Assembly: GCF_001411555.2 (NCBI RefSeq)
Contig: NC_049911.1
Location: forward strand, 35,105,340-35,169,339
DNA from: Juglans regia
Lineage: Eukaryota; Streptophyta; Magnoliopsida; Fagales; Juglandaceae
DNA length: 64,000 nt
Direction of reading: 5' to 3'
Shown: positions 20,702-42,812 of the stretch, piece by piece
Layout: every line of letters starts with the position of its first letter
How positions within the stretch are numbered: the stretch's first letter is position 1
Program-made: the position numbers and the translations under genes
Notes under the pieces: model-generated
What the model saw: the letters and a program-made list of their open reading frames with translations, nothing else
Database searches by the model: none
Told to the model about the DNA's origin: nothing

Positions 20702-23700
20702 ATGGCATGGACGAGGACAAGCCTGTGCGCCGTTTCTCCTAAAGTCCAACCACAGGTTTTGAACTACTAATGTTACTACTAATAGCAAGAATCGATCCTA
20801 TTAGAACGGAGAACTAGCTATTGCTGCTAATTAGTATTTGTAAGTCACTTTCCCTATTTGGAAGCTTTTTTAGGAAGAAAAACGAGGTAATCAAGGTACA
20901 GAAGTCTAGTCCATCAGACTCGAATGCAAAGAAAGCAAATTTATCAGCTGCAAGGAAAGAGAGAATTAAGCTGCCGAAGTATGATCATGGCTATGGGGGC
21001 AAGACATTTCATATTAGCGAATTTCTAAGACATCCTTCTGGAATTCAGGCAATGCTCAACACAAGAGCCTTGCAAAACTTTCAAGCTCTTGATTCGAACA
21101 TTTACAGGTCCTTTTCTTTTCCTCCCTGCTCCTTTGTTTTGGTGGCGCTTACAAGCATTGTTTTAGGGAAACTTTTATAGGAATCCAATCTTTATTACTT
21201 ATCACTTTTATTTATAGTATACTAGAAATCATATCTCTAGCTTCTTGCGTGCTGGATATTCCCTACTATCCTTTTATCGTATGTGAAAGTTGCGTTGTTT
21301 GTAAACTGAATTAAACCTAAAACGATTAGATCTTGGATTTCTTGAGCATTGTAGAGAACAAAGTAAGAAGACTCACGATTCTATTCTTCCGGAGAGCCCC
21401 TTTGTCTTTTGTTGTCCCATTTACAAGATTTTCCTTACGATGTATTCCAGAAGATTGGACTTCCAATGTAACTTTAGCTGTGGATGGAAAGTGATTAGTT
21501 GATTTTCTATGCTTTCTATACAAGTTATATTAGAAAATGTTCCTGGTCATTATGACGTGTAAAGTTGAGCAGATTACCTCAATGATATTTCAAGAAGGTC
21601 CACTTCTTTACTCAAACTAAATGAGAGTTCTAAAATTCGATATAAATGAACCAGACAATCAGTCTATTTTTGTTGTTCCAAAACTCATATAAGATACAGA
21701 GCCCCAGGACCTAGGTGTTCATGGAAAACACACCTTCCCCTGTGACTTTAGACTTTACATCTATTAAGGGATATTTTGCTTACCTCTTTGTTTAAATTGA
21801 GTATCGACCAAAATTAATCCCCCATGGCTGGTTCAGATGCTTTCTCCCAAAAGTTCAACTTTTAGATTTTGAAGCAGCCCCTGTGCTGGACTTACGAGTG
21901 ACCCCCACAAATGAAGACTGTACAGTTGAAATGCTTTCTTGCAAGGTGAGTTTCTCTTATCTACTAGAGAATATTACAAGAAAAAATACTGCGGGTGGAG
22001 AAAAGGGCTCTTGTGGTGGCATCATATTTTCCTATTTCTGTTGTCATTGTCAGAAAAATGAGGATAAGAGGAAAGGAAAAAACAAAACACGTTGGTTTAG
22101 AATTCATTTCAAATAAAAGGAATGTGGTACATAATCTCAAAAGAGAGACTATAATTTGATACTTTTGTCAAAAACGGCAGGCAAAACTACTCCATTAGGA
22201 TCACTACTGTTTAGGTACACCAAATCCATGCTATCTTCCCACCAACAACACCACAACCATGCCACCACAATTGCTGCCATTGCCAGCATGTTGCCTCTCT
22301 GGCCACCATCCTACCACCACCACCACGACATCAACAATCATGGTTTCAGTTTTCAAATACTTGGAAACTAAACAAAAGATAATGGCCTGTTTCCTATTTT
22401 TGGAAAATAGTAAAATGGCAGCACAACCAAATGCAACTCTTAAAAGACGCATGTATTATTTTGGGCAGCTGATAATTAAGGGTAATGATAAAAGACAATT
22501 TATATATATGTTTTAGGCATGGAATGGTGGATGTCAAATGTCTTGTAGCTTATTTAAAACAGGACATTAGAGGCTTACATGCCAGGAAGAAGATCAGAGG
22601 GCTTCGAGATAAACCTTATAAGATAATTGAAAAAAAAAAAAGGAAAGAGAAAAAGAAAAATAACGGCAGAAACGGCATGCTCAAATATTAAGAAGTCTTA
22701 TTTTTCCTGTCAAATGTCAACTTTGACCGAGCACTTTGAGGGTCCCATAATAATAATATGGCATGGTGTGTCTAGATCTCGTAGCATTAGGTGGCATGCC
22801 TAAGCACTTGGTTCACTCTATTTTTCCAATGAAATATTTATACAATCAAAAGATGATGTTTTTTCCGAATATGATATGCAGTTTGAGGGCTCAGAGATCA
22901 TGGAACGCCAAAACAACCATTTTTCAGGTAATTTGTTTTTAGTAGAGATAGCTATAACAAGAATAGGTAGTTGATCATGAGGAAAAAAAAAAAAAAACTA
23001 GAATTTACTGCACAAGACGAACCTTTTATATTTTTCCTTTTTTGTTTCTTTGCGTCATCAAATTAAAGTTGAAAATGTCAACTTGCTTGAGATACTCAAG
23101 GGCTATTGAGAGGCTTAATTGAAAGACCTACAAGAATCATTACTACAAAAGGTCTTAAACTATATATGTAGTGTATACATTTAACACGATGCAGACAACA
23201 CAATAGTTTTCACAAAGAAAAAAATAGTTCTTGGTCAAATATTCTCATGGTCTGGTTCTTCAGGAGCTTCAAAGTAATCTTTTAGGATTCAGAAGCTCGC
23301 TATGTAGGATAGATTTTTGAAGAAAATACCAGGAAGCTCTTTTTGCTTGATTGGTTGAGCTCCAGCACGTTTTTATTCAGGGTCTCAGAAGCTCGTTGGT
23401 TTGAGATTTAATGTACATGCACATACATGATAATAGCAATATTTAAAATTTCTTTAACTTTTGCTCTGGATTTGCAGCATTTATGATGAATCACATGACC
23501 TGGGAGACACATGATTTTGAGTCATTTTTGGAGATTGATGTGAAGTTGAATCTCACACTTGAGGTTGTAATTATTCCCCTTAAGATTAACTTACATATAA
23601 AAAAAATTATGATAATTACTTGGGTTGTGGCACACGCAGACAATTCTTCAATCATATAACTTCTTCATTGAATCTAAATCTTACTCCGGCTGTTATTGAG

Positions 23701-24617
23701 CTGAGGGTGTGTATCACAAGTTTATCTACTGCTTGCAGATTTACACACGCCCATTTACCATGATGCCTATATTAGCTGTTGAGCATCCTGGAAATTTGTA
23801 AGCGATTCAATAATAATTTTAATTGCAGTTTCATCTATTGCAACCTACCTGTCTTAGATCAATCTTTCATGAAATATATGGTTGCCCATTATTGTAGACA
23901 ACCAGCATGATACAATAACAGACAGATTTTGGCTGACACAGTTTCATCACCTCATTAGCTATACCCTAGGTAATATCCTGTGTATGTTTTATAGAATCAA
24001 AACAATAGAAGTGCCACAATCAATGTTTGCATTCATTATCTTTAAAGAGGAACCTCTCAGAAGAGAAGTGTGTTTGGAATATATTTTTTTTTTTTTGCTA
24101 AATGTGTGTTGGAATTTGAAAACAACCACGGTTTTCCAGGGTGTAAACTGGCCCTTGGTACCTTGAACCATTTTGTATGCAGTTCCTTATTTGACAATCT
24201 ATGACGATGAACTCAACTTTGCATATCACTCCCATGGAAAAATATACGGGGACTATTAAGACTATATCTGTTTGTTTCTGAATATTGGTATCTGGTTTAG
24301 GCGTCTCGAGTATCTTGGAACTTCCACAAACTTTTCCTAATGTTAAGATTATACTAAGGCTTTGCGGCTAGTCTTTTCACGGTGCATTTCCACGAATGCC
24401 CTGTTTTGCAAGCTGCGCTTTTGCTTCTCTAGTACCTCTATTACTCTCGCAAGAGCTATTACATGCACCCCATTCAGTGAGTGTAAGTTTGGTAACGTAC
24501 AGAATGATGCAAGCCCTGGTGGATAGGCTCGTACCCGTGCTTCTGCAGCAACTACTACAAGATTATGACGGATGGGTTCAACAGCAATCGGATCATATCC
24601 ATGAACTTTATCCTTGA
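20702..24617 (+). CDS. DUF1997 family protein
   Basis: Function unknown. The homolog I recall is At4g31115, a plant DUF1997 protein. Exons: 20702-20755, 20902-21107, 21837-21945, 22882-22927, 23478-23563, 23739-23797, 24503-24617; phases agree and give 224 residues. Recognisable segments in order: KLPKYDHGYGGKTFHISEFL, RHPSGIQAML, CFLPKVQLLDFEAAP, VLDLRVTP with the TNEDCTVEMLSCK strand, AFMMNHMTWE, FTMMPILAVEHPGN and a C-terminal LVDRLVPVLLQQLLQDYDGW. The last helix resembles the family end. The N-terminus is short (MAWTRTSLCAV) and only weakly like a transit peptide, so the first exon is the least certain part. The gene is convergent with the CWC21 gene. Confidence 0.8.
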
Positions 24618-26233
24618 CCTCTACGATTAAAGTAAGTTCTCATGAAAGCTTTGTATGTGCTATTATTACATATTGTTTCTGAGCTAAAATGCTTTTTTCT
24701 TTTACTGTCGTACGTGTTTGCATTTTTTAGGCGCAGAGTTAGAGCAAAAGAGGACCCCACGCGTGTTTTGTATCAATTGGGCCTCCGGCGCATATTTTGC
24801 TGTGACCTCCAATAACAGCTGTGCTGATTTTTACTGCCCTCTTTTTCGTTTTTGTTTTTGTGTGTGTGTGTGCAAATGAGGATCCCATTTTGGGCAAGTC
24901 GCACATTGACCTTCAAATCTCCATCGAAGTTCTGTACCATTTTATGCCTTATTGTCACATCAAAAGCTACAAAGCAAGACGTTTTCTCAGTTACGTCTAA
25001 GAGCATTAGCATTGGATTGGTTATCCTATTCTTCAAATTTTGACTAATATGTAACTTTTTCACCTTTAGCTAATCATTCAAAACTTGAAGTCTACATTGG
25101 ATTATCATCACACTCTCTATAATAATAAAATATTATTATTTTTTATTATTTATATTTTTTTATTAATTTTTATTTTATTTTTATAATCTTTAATAACCTC
25201 CAACAAATCATATTCATTTTTATTTTCACAATCTAACAATGTATAATATAATAATCTCATATATATATATATATATAGATAGTAAAATCTCATATGAATA
25301 AAAATATCATATCTATAATATAATAATTTTAAAAAATACTTTTAGACTTACTATAGTTCTTTTCATATTTGAAAAGAAGAATGGATTTACTGTAACTTAT
25401 AGTTTGGATGAAAACAATTTAACTAATTCAATGTGGAGTAAATATAGATGATGTTTGTTAAATTTGAAGATGAAAAGATATTTGACTAATCCAATGCAAA
25501 TGTTCTAAATGGGCGACTTGGAAAATGTTTTGCAGGGTTCTATTGACCCCAAGGCTAAGATCAAATGTCACATCAGGTGACTTTCTTATTACACAGAAAA
25601 TTTAATGGTTTTCAACAGTCCATAGTTGTCCCTATCGATGATTCGATACCATTACACAACATTATATCTGCTGCCATTGTGTGGCATTATACGGAAGAGT
25701 CGAAGTCATGAATTCACAAAAAAAGTGTTACCGTTCGGATAATTAAAATCGAAATGAGATTATTTGAGTCGGTAGCGTATGGATATTTTTTAAACAGGTC
25801 CTACTTTGTTTTAAAATTGAAAAGGCTCCACTAAAACAGAAAATCCCTTCCGATGGGATAAATAGACTCTAATTCTATAACAGGATCAAGCATGATATTT
25901 CTAATCATAAAACCAAAAAAACACTGGATAAGATCCTTATCAGCTTCCTGGTAAATAATCAAGACAAGGTTTATAAAGTAAAATCCCATTTCACATCATT
26001 ACAATGAAAAGAACACTACTTGCAAACTTGTTCAAAGTGTACGCGAGGGGGTCGGAAAAGTAAGAAATGATCAGAGTACCAAGTTTTGATATATTACCAC
26101 GTTTCAAACTTCTACATAGCCCATCGTCTGGTACATTGGAGTTGAGAATCTTCAACCTCCGTAAGCCCTCTGCATGTAGGATTCAGCATCTCTCTGGCGA
26201 CAGCTTCTTTAAGCACCTTCGATGTGACAAAGC
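24618..26233. other. Convergent intergenic spacer with a Tourist-like MITE
   Basis: This stretch lies between the stop of the DUF1997 gene and the probable last exon of the CWC21 gene. It holds a 505-bp MITE at 25001-25505, described separately, and a GT run near 24857. Otherwise I see only AT-rich sequence. Confidence 0.5.
25001..25505. mobile_element. PIF/Harbinger-type (Tourist) MITE
   Basis: The left end is GAGCATTAGCATTGGATT and the inverse of the right end is GAACATTTGCATTGGATT, 16 of 18 matching. TAA flanks both ends (24998-25000 and 25506-25508), the TWA target duplication expected for PIF/Harbinger elements. The inside is AT-rich with no transposase. Confidence 0.7.
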
Positions 26234-26540
26234 ACTGTAACAACACATTGAAATTCAGAAAACCACCAAATACGACCATTGGAAACCGCAAAATTCAGTT
26301 GGAAACCCCAGCCCAGCCCTCTAAATTTGAGCTTTTATAGATAACAAAATTGTTCCAGCCATACGGGATCTTCAAGCTAAACGTGCATAAAATACCCAAA
26401 GTTCGGACAAGGTCTTCAAAAAAACCTCTAAAGGTAAATTTCCTAACATTCTAACAAGCAATGCATGTAAATAGATTTCAAGGGAGGATACTAAACTCAC
26501 CATCGGCATTGCAACTCCAAGATAAATGGCAGTATTATTC
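26234..26540 (-). other. Spliced 3' UTR of the CWC21 gene
   Basis: On the minus strand the sequence after the stop reads GCCGATG then GTGAGTTTAG, a good donor at 26500. TGTTGTTACAG ending at 26235 is a good acceptor. The predicted UTR intron is 26235-26500. The junction is about 40 nt after the stop, inside the distance usually tolerated without nonsense-mediated decay. Predicted from sequence only. Confidence 0.45.
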
Positions 26541-29500
26541 TCAGCGCCTGGCTCTGTCATCATCACGTCTGTCATCATACCTTTTTCTCTCGCTTGATCG
26601 CAAATCATCATATCTTGCTCTCTTGGAGTAATCCATACGTCTGTCCATCTCATGACTTCTATTTTCTTGCTCTTCTTCCTCTCCCCTTGCCTGCCTTCTA
26701 TTTCCACCTCGCTGCTCTGCATTAGCCCTCTCATGCCTTGTATATTCATAATCTTCATCCCTTCTGTGCTTTCTCCCTCTATGCTCCTCTTCATATCTGC
26801 TTTGTCTTCCCCTTCCCCCAAGCTCCTCATGCTCCCGGTCATCCTTTCTACTGATGCGTTGCGGTTCATCATCCTTTTTATAACTTCTGCCACCCTGTTC
26901 AACAGTTTCGCTGTCATGCTGTCTCACAGATCTAAGCCTTGTGTCCCTCTTATGATCATCCTTGCTCAAGTGTTCTCTGGTATTCAATTCATACCCGATT
27001 TTAGAGTCTTTCCATTGCTCCCCAGCGTGCTCTGCCTCTTTCACATAATTGCGACTTGATAACTTTGAGTCAGGCTGCCCATCTTCTTTTCCATCATCAA
27101 GATTCCTCTTCCCCTTCATGACTTCTTGACTCCTGTATCTGGATCTATTGATAGTATCTCTCCTTGATCTGTACAGACCATTATCAATGTCATCGATTAG
27201 AGAAACTGCAGCCTCTTCAACTGTTTTATGTTTCCCTGCAGTCATATTAGCATTTCTCCTATCATAACTGACACCATAGTCCTCATCAGTATTGTGCCTC
27301 CTAATTCTACCCTTGTTTATTTGTTCATCTGTGCCAGTACCAAAATCATCATCAGCATCAGAGTCATGCCTCCGACTTCTCAGACTTTTATCTGTTATTT
27401 CCCTTTTATGTTTACTTGCTCTTTCAAAATCATTTTCATCAACCACATCATTCATTCTGCTTCTTTTCCCATGTCTACCATTGCTGCTTTTTTTTAGATC
27501 TTCCACATCAGACTCTCCTCCCTCTTTCCATCGGCCTCTACTATGCTGATTATTCTCTTTCTCCAGTTGAATTCTTTTCTCTTCTACTTCATTATTGGTA
27601 TCATCAGCTTCATCCTCTGAGTCATGTCTTCCACTGGTTCGTATTTGTTGATTCCCATTCTGACCTCGCCGCTTAGGTGAGCCTTCATCAAAATCAGAAT
27701 CATCATCAGAACCATGCCTCCTACTTGACTTCTTGTACTTGGCCTGTTTTTTGGGACTCTCATGGCCATTGCCATCCTCATCGGTAGCAGAATCAGAATC
27801 AGAATCAGAATCAGAATCATCACTATCATGCTTTCTGTTCTTCCAGTGCTTCTTTGAGGTCTTGTGCTTCTTGCCAACATACCTATCAGAATCAGAATCA
27901 TCACTGTAGCGCACCCTGCTTTTCTTTTTATTCTTTGACGTCTTGCGCACATCGACATTCTCACCAGAATGCGTGGCAGAATCCGAATCATCACTGTCAT
28001 GCACCCTGCTTTTCTTGTGCTTCTTTGAAGGCTTGTGCTTCTTATCAATAGCAATGTCAGAATCACTTTCATGATCACTCCACCTATTACTTCTGTGGTG
28101 GTTCGCTTGAAGACCTTTTGCATGTTTCCCACTGCTATCTGTATCAGAAGAATCAGTCTCATGCCTTCTCCTTTTACTTTCTTCCTTCTTGTGGCGCCCA
28201 GATTCTTTAACACCCTTTTTCTTATCATCTTTTTCAACTTTCTGATCTTCCTCCATATTTTTCTTCGACCTAAACTCTCTATCTAGAAAAGCATGTTCAC
28301 GCTTGATATTGTCACTAGGAACATTTTTTCGGCCATCTCTTGCATCATCATTCCCTTCAATATTGTGTTCATCGAGTTCCGGTGCAGAAATCCCAAAAGC
28401 AGCTCTTAATGTTTCCAGCTGCTTCTCTTTTCTAGCAGCAATTTGGTGGGTCTGTGTCTCTGAAAGCCTGGTAAAAATGAAAGCACAAAACTCTCAAAGA
28501 ATGCCCATCATTGAAAGCTAGAAAAATAAACCTACTAAAAATCATGGTGGTAAGTATAGCTAGAACTACTTTTTAAGGCATTCTTCTTTTATTTTGCGGG
28601 ATTTTATTTACAGGACAGAATAATTCTTCCTTGAAGCTTACCATAAATTCTTTTTCTAAGAAAAAACCTATTTCAGATTTTTTTTTTTTTTTAATTTATA
28701 CACAAAGTTACATGTAGCCTCACACGACAAACCTTGTCTCCTGGCACACATACCTGCCATTTCAGATCTAAATAGATGAATAGCAAGCACAAAAGAAAGG
28801 GCCTATCGCAATATACCTGTGCTTAATATAACAAGCGAGATCTCAAGTCTGCTCCATTTGAAAATCCATTAAGGAAATAATTATAGATGTACAGACGTAA
28901 AAACATAAAAATGAGATAAATAAATGAAAGTTATTCGAAAGAGAACTTTGCAGTTAGAAGTCAGAAACACAAATTCCCAACTGAACCCCAGCTCTGGATA
29001 AAAAATTAAGCCTTCATTCATTACACCTTGCTGCCAAGAGGGCCAAACAGTTTATTCCAATAGCACGCTATACTAACATTTTGGTGAGTGTTACATCGTA
29101 CCACACTAATCTTATTAGTCCATTATTTACTGTTAATATATCATGAAAACGCATACCAGTATCAGCCATAAACCAGCATTTTTTTAAAAATTAACACAAA
29201 CTATTAGTACACAAGCAACTGCGGGATGTAAGAAGGTGAAAAAACAAATCGCTTCAACTTTCTGAACTTGAAAAACTGAAAAGAGTGAAATTACTTATTG
29301 CTAGCCACATCAATGGCGGTGGGCCCATCCTGATAGGTGGCTGCGGCGCCTTCCAGAGTCTTCCGGGCATCCTCAAGCTTCTCTGCAATCTCAGCGTCAG
29401 TGTAACCTTGATCTACAAGTGTATCCTGGAGTAAAACAATCTTGAGCTCGATCTGACGCTTGCGATCATGCTCAAGAATGTCCTTGTTTGGCTTCCTGGT

Positions 29501-29647
29501 GATACCAGCCGTGCCCTGGTTTTCCTCAAATCCCTTGGTGGTTTCGGCGATCCTCCCAGTCTTTGACTTGATTAAGAACCTGTTGCTCTGTATGTATCCA
29601 TTGGTCCCGGACCCTCTCGGGGTTTGTAACCCTATTCCGTTGTACAT
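26541..29647 (-). CDS. CWC21: CWC21/SRRM2-type pre-mRNA splicing factor with long RS/SD-rich tail
   Basis: A spliceosome (B-act/C complex) component in the nucleus. The cwf21 helix contacts Prp8 and Snu114 in yeast. Exon 1 is 29647-29295 and exon 2 is 28467-26541; 759 residues. The N-terminus MYNGIGLQTPRGSGTNGYIQ is diagnostic of the family. The cwf21 domain follows (residues about 55-100: KDILEHDRKRQIELK, LVDQGYTDAEIAEKLEDAR). After LSETQTHQIAARKEKQLETL the protein turns into a long disordered tail with repeated HDSDDSDSD and KKHK blocks, then Arg/Asp/Glu-rich sequence ending DRARR. The yeast protein is about 135 residues, so the tail resembles SRRM2-like expansion. A 5' UTR intron (29661-29797) and a 3' UTR intron are likely. 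Confidence 0.88.
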
Positions 29648-30070
29648 CTCGGCCCCTCTTAGTCCAAGCAATCAAAAACAAAGTTAGATCCAAGTTTGAA
29701 ATGATGAGGGACACGCGGAGGTAGAGAGAGAAAACCGTACGGAGAGGGAGAGACCGAGGAGTCAGAGAGAACGAGAGAGGGACGGGCGGGGGTACTTACC
29801 GGCGACAGACCACGAACGGGAGGCTGCGGCGCTGGATAACTCGCGGGGGTGCGCAACGCAGAGGAGAGAAAAAGAGGGGTTGCCGGAGAGAAGAGAGAGG
29901 GCGCGAGGGATGGAACGAGAGCGCTGGGCAAGGGAATAGAGGGGAGAGGCGTCGGGAAGGGAGAAAGAAGGGGTAAAAATGAAACCTCAAAAGCGCTGCA
30001 CTTTTTTATCTCCTTAATAACCAGAGGGATGGGTTTCGGGCCTACTGGGCCGGATATTACACAGAAATTT
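29648..30070 (-). promoter_or_regulatory. CWC21 leader and promoter region
   Basis: On the minus strand a GTAAGTACC donor at 29797 and a GACTAAG acceptor near 29661 suggest a 5' UTR intron. The leader is rich in CT tracts. GGGCCTACTGGGCCGG at 30038-30053 carries two GGCC/site II-like motifs about 400 bp upstream of the ATG. The core promoter was not resolved. Confidence 0.4.
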
Positions 30071-30667
30071 CGAAAGCCTAAGCCCCTATCTTACTAATGA
30101 CAAAAGAAAAATGATAGATGGAATAATATTTTTACGAAGTAACTTATAAAGTAATATAAAAAGTTCCACGTTTATCATCACTAAAAAAAAAAAAATGGAC
30201 TCCTGAAACCACGAAGCATCTTTAAAGGAATCCCGTAAATAGTAATAAAATAATTAATAATTTGTGAATAATAGTTAACTGTTTGTAAATAATAATAATG
30301 AATTATTCAATTCTGTTTTTCAGCAGAAGATTAAACGAAAGAAAAAGGTCAACCGATGTCGATTATTTTACGTGTGAATGGATTTTTGTAAAAAGAAACA
30401 CGATAACCGTAGAAAAAGAATAGTACAACACGGTGGCTTACGTATTTTACGTTACCAATGATTGAGATTATGGATACAAAATTAAAAGCACCCCTAAATG
30501 GGGCGACCTCCAGAGAATTGTTACATCAACAAGGTCCGAGGCACAGTAACCACACGACAGTGCTTATATCTTTCACATATGACAATAATATCATCTCCTC
30601 CCTATAGCGAACCTCGGAACGGCGTCTTCTCGAACATGCCATGGTTCAAATATCAACATATAAATCT
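30071..30667. other. Spacer with PRMT5 3' UTR and a family-A MITE fragment
   Basis: AATAGTAATAAAATAATTAAT and TTTGTGAATAATAG near 30238-30300 match the inner part of the family-A MITE. The segment next to 30668 must include the PRMT5 3' UTR. No other gene seen. Confidence 0.45.
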
Positions 30668-41322
<10,655 letters not shown>

Positions 41323-41404
41323 TTTCTTCACCTTCAATCACACACAGACAGGGAGAAGTTTCTTTGGGTTCCTAGGGGAATGGTGAGGTATGAATGTAAA
41401 GGCG

Positions 41405-41660
41405 CCAAGCCGAGAGGGTTTTAGTAGGGTTTTTATTGACCCTATATGGAAACGTTCATGCTCTGTATAAATAGGAGCCGAGAACTAGGGTTTTGGGCAT
41501 GGCTTAGTAGGCGGGTTTCACCCAACTGATATTGCAACCAGGTGGGTGGGGGTTCGACTCGGTTGGAAGCTCGGCCCAGCCCTTAAGCCCATTTAATGAA
41601 CCCTAATTTGAGATTAACTGGAAGCCCAGCCCAATCCTTAAGTCCAAATTAGTCAACCCT
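41405..41660 (-). promoter_or_regulatory. Telo-box and site II cluster in the PRMT5 promoter
   Basis: On the plus strand TAGTAGGGTTTTTA, ACTAGGGTTTTGGGC, CGGCCCAGCCCTTAAGCCC, GAACCCTAATTT and AGCCCAGCCCAATCC lie within about 85-340 bp upstream of the PRMT5 ATG. AAACCCTA-like telo-boxes with GCCCA/TGGGC site II elements are a known plant promoter pair for growth-related genes. Motif match only. Confidence 0.5.
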
Positions 41661-42224
41661 AATTTGATGATGAACAACAACAACAAAAAAACCATTCTGC
41701 TCGCAATATCGCCTTCAAAAATTTTCTTGATCGTTATATTAAATACTAGGATTATACCCTCATTTGTAATTTGAAAAATTCTATTATCAACCAGGTATGT
41801 TAAAGTATTTATATGGCATGATTTGATTTGGAATATAAATTTTAAATATTAAATTTTACAAATCAAATTTTATCAATTAAGTGATGTAAATGGTATGTTT
41901 TACACGTCAACTTAATATTAATAGAATAACTCTTCATAATTTTAGATTGTTTGAAACCAACTTCTTATTTGTAATTTTGAAATTCTCATATTGATTGGGA
42001 TCTACGTACGTAATACATTATAAACGAACTTGTCAATACACATATATTAATATATGCATATCAAAAATTCTATATGCAATAAATTTTGCATATTTATTGT
42101 GCACTCCATTTATGTGATTGATTACAACACTTTTTTTAATATAAAATAATTATTTTGACCAATCATATTAGAGTATACAAAGAGTACGCTAAAATAACTG
42201 TATGTAGCATAACTCACTCACTCC

Positions 42225-42286
42225 AAGACTGTATATGACATTACCCGATAAAATCTAAGACTGTATATGACATTACCCGATAAAAT
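42225..42286. repeat. Tandem repeat, 32-bp period, two copies
   Basis: AAGACTGTATATGACATTAC begins at 42225 and again at 42257. Both copies continue CCGATAAAAT without mismatch. The perfect match suggests a recent local duplication. Confidence 0.85.
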
Positions 42287-42389
42287 ATGGTAGAGTAATT
42301 AGGAAACTTTAATACTTTTCCTCTCACCCAGATTAGGGAATGTTAGGAAAATTAGATGAGATGGAAAATAATAAAAAATGTTTAGGATC

Positions 42390-42608
42390 CTTGTGATGGG
42401 GTATGAAATATGGATTAATATTCTTCCATCGATCGAATAAACTGAGGCCTTGGAAAAGTGCACCACGGTCAGCCGAAAACCATTGTTTTGAAGTCCAGAA
42501 TTTTCACAGCCTTCGCTGGGCAGTCAATTTCCGATGGCCACTAATGAACATCAAAAATCTCAAGTCCACCAACTTGGAATCGGCTATTACTTGTGATGGG
42601 GTATGAAA
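42390..42608. repeat. 181-bp segment flanked by perfect 19-bp direct repeats
   Basis: CTTGTGATGGGGTATGAAA occurs at 42390-42408 and 42590-42608, exactly 200 bp apart. The inside is more GC-rich than its surroundings (GGCCTTGGAAAAGTGCACCA, CCTTCGCTGGGCAGTC) and has no poly(A) or inverted ends. It could be an insertion with a long target duplication or repair filler. The source is not recognised. Confidence 0.7.
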
Positions 42609-42812
42609 AAACGATAAAAGAGTTTGGCTTGTAACAAACTTATGCATGCTACAAAGTAGAATCCAGGCCGAAACAATATTTACATTTTACAACCAAACTC
42701 CAATCGCCATAAAGGTGTTCAAAGATGTTGATGACATAGTATATATAAACTAGAGAAGCATAGAAAACTAAAGGAGCCTAAACCCAAAGAGTGCTCATAT
42801 TCAACAGATACT

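Larger units (their letters stand above)
41323..42812. other. Spacer between PRMT5 start and the first DUF1218 gene
   Basis: Both flanking genes are on the minus strand, so this holds the PRMT5 promoter and the DUF1218 3' UTR. It contains site II/telo motifs (41405-41660), a 32-bp tandem repeat (42225-42286) and a 181-bp segment framed by 19-bp direct repeats (42390-42608). No convincing gene. Confidence 0.5.

Noticed and set aside
26652..28237. Several long plus- and minus-strand frames across the CWC21 second exon
   Set aside because: They are shadows created by the repetitive Ser/Asp/Arg codons of the real exon and have no family resemblance.
41460..41480. TATAAATAGG as a plus-strand TATA box near the PRMT5 start
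   Set aside because: It points away from PRMT5, and no plus-strand gene follows for many kilobases.
42403..42606. 67-codon frame across the 19-bp-repeat insert
   Set aside because: It begins inside one direct repeat and ends inside the other, and matches no family that I know.
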